From Pseudomonadota bacterium (GTDB lineage Bacteria; Desulfobacterota; JAPLJL01), in NCBI GenBank assembly GCA_026388615.1, contig JAPLJL010000293.1, forward strand, positions 1 to 5,434: 5,434 bases of DNA, written 5' to 3'. A program made the position numbers and the translations under genes. Each line of letters begins with the position of its first letter. Within the stretch, counting starts at the first letter, position 1. Below, one piece after another: positions 4,349 through 5,434 of the stretch. The notes under the pieces are model-generated. The model ran no database searches and was not told where the DNA came from. It saw only the letters and a list, made by a program, of their open reading frames with translations.

Positions 4349-5434
4349 ATGGAATTTAATTTTCAAAACCCGACCAGGATAGTCTTCGGCTGGGGAGCTC
4401 TCGCCCAGCTCCGGAAGACTGCGGACAGCTTCGGACCGGGACGGATCCTGCTGGTGACCGGGAAGACCGCGATGCGGAAATCCGGGGTGACCGGGAAAAT
4501 CATTTCGGAACTGGGCTCCGAAAGGGTGGCTGTCTTCGACCAGGTCGAGCCCAACCCGTCCGCCGCGATCGTGGACCGGGGCGTGGAGGTTTGCCGGAAC
4601 GAGAAATGCGGTTTAATCGTCGGCCTGGGGGGCGGAAGTTCTCTCGACGCCGCCAAAGCGATGGCGGTTTTGGTCAATAACCCGGGCCGGGCCGGGGAAT
4701 ATCTGGAAGGAAAAGAGCTGAAGCATCCGGGCCTGCCCTTAATCGCCATTCCCACCACTTCCGGTTCCGGAAGCGAGGTTACCCCGTATTCGATCCTGAC
4801 CATTCCGGAAAAACGCCTGAAGTTTTCCCTGCGGCATCCGATCCTGTATCCCCGGATCGCGATTATTGATCCGCTTTTAACCGTCAGCCTTTCACCCCGG
4901 CAGACTGCGGCCACCGGACTCGATGTGCTGGCCCACGCCCTGGAATCTCTCTGGTCGAAGAATCACCAGCCCCTGGCGGCGCTTTTCTCCGAGCGCGCCA
5001 TCGAGCTCATCTTTCAGCACCTGGTCCGGGCTTACCGGACCGGGGACGACCAGGCCGCCCGGATCGGGATGTCGGAGGCCGGCATGCTGGGAGGATTGGC
5101 CATCAGCCAGACCGGCACCACCGCCATTCATCCCGCTTCCTATCCGCTTACTTTTGACTTTGGTTTAGAGCACGGCCTGGCCTGCGCCATTTTCATCCCG
5201 TCTTTTTTCCGGATCAACCGGCCGGTAATCGGGGATCGCCTGGCCCGGCTCCTGCGGATCCTGGACCTGAAGAACCTGGAAAGCCTGGAGGAAAAGATTC
5301 AAACCTTGATGCGGGAGGTCGAGGCCCCGATCTGCCTCCGGGAAATCGGGGTGAAAGAGAAGGATCTCCCCCTCCTGGCGGAAAGGGGAATCGGGAAGAG
5401 CACGGGTTTGAACCCGGTTGAGTTCCAACGGGAA
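4349..5434 (+). CDS. Iron-containing alcohol dehydrogenase (3' end outside window)
   Basis: The frame runs 362 codons without a stop to the window edge; the family is usually 380-390 residues, so only the C-terminus is missing. It starts with the family N-terminus NFQNPTRIVFGWGAL. GLGGGSSLDAAKA (92-104) is the NAD(P)-binding loop and IPTTSGSGSEVTPYS (134-148) is the second signature. The metal ligands D192, H196, H261 and H275 keep the spacing known from FucO (D196, H200, H263, H277). The position matching FucO H267 is Tyr265, in HPASYPLT; this recalls phosphonoacetaldehyde reductase (PhpC)-like members, but the substrate is unproven. It would reduce an aldehyde or oxidise an alcohol in the cytoplasm. 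ATG 4349 directly abuts AGGA, so its ribosome site is poor. It may be coupled to vapC or read from the vapBC promoter. Confidence 0.93.
   Translation, partial: MEFNFQNPTRIVFGWGALAQLRKTADSFGPGRILLVTGKTAMRKSGVTGKIISELGSERVAVFDQVEPNPSAAIVDRGVEVCRNEKCGLIVGLGGGSSLDAAKAMAVLVNNPGRAGEYLEGKELKHPGLPLIAIPTTSGSGSEVTPYSILTIPEKRLKFSLRHPILYPRIAIIDPLLTVSLSPRQTAATGLDVLAHALESLWSKNHQPLAALFSERAIELIFQHLVRAYRTGDDQAARIGMSEAGMLGGLAISQTGTTAIHPASYPLTFDFGLEHGLACAIFIPSFFRINRPVIGDRLARLLRILDLKNLESLEEKIQTLMREVEAPICLREIGVKEKDLPLLAERGIGKSTGLNPVEFQRE

Noticed and set aside
4363..5428. Several minus-strand open frames opposite the dehydrogenase
   Set aside because: The plus frame carries all Fe-ADH signatures across the whole stretch; the antisense frames lack recognisable motifs.
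1..5434. tRNA or rRNA genes
   Set aside because: I looked for tRNA arms and rRNA-like conserved blocks in the spacers and saw only simple palindromes.

Overview
The window is about 5.4 kb of bacterial DNA from an organism I cannot name. Moderately high GC, two radical SAM enzymes, an iron-type alcohol dehydrogenase and spacers full of short palindromes and tandem repeats suggest an uncultured, probably anaerobic, Gram-negative-like bacterium (for example Desulfobacterota or a candidate phylum). That placement is inference; there is no rRNA or other strong phylogenetic marker here.

Layout. (1) 1-384, plus strand: the C-terminal part of glyQ, the glycyl-tRNA synthetase alpha chain. Its usual partner glyS does not follow. 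(2) 385-642: a non-coding spacer packed with palindromes. Part of it resembles the right end and omega-RNA region of IS200/IS605 elements, and it lies between two inverted copies of a short repeat, one of which forms the 3' end of the next gene. (3) 643-2157, minus strand: a PqqD-like peptide-recognition protein followed by a radical SAM/SPASM enzyme. This is the architecture of a peptide-modifying (RiPP-type) maturation module, but no convincing precursor peptide is visible. The 150-bp gap between the two genes carries a heptamer tandem repeat and a palindrome. (4) 2283-3443, plus strand, divergent from the pair: a second radical SAM protein of another family with an unusual CX4CX2C cluster motif. 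(5) 3444-3732: a repeat-rich spacer ending in a good promoter with an overlapping operator-like palindrome. (6) 3733-4319, plus strand: a complete VapBC-type toxin-antitoxin operon (AbrB/MazE-fold antitoxin and PIN-domain toxin) with a 4-base GTGA overlap. (7) 4349 to the window end, plus strand: an iron-containing alcohol dehydrogenase lacking only its last residues, with all four metal ligands present.

Working together. The PqqD-like protein would present a peptide to the SPASM enzyme. The divergent radical SAM gene shares their intergenic control region and may belong to the same function, but this is not proven. VapB and VapC form an autoregulated toxin-antitoxin pair. The dehydrogenase starts 29 bp after vapC on the same strand and may be read from the vapBC promoter. 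The most interesting parts are the orphan PqqD/SPASM pair with its divergent radical SAM neighbour, and the palindromic module at 481-670 that supplies the last codons of the SPASM gene.
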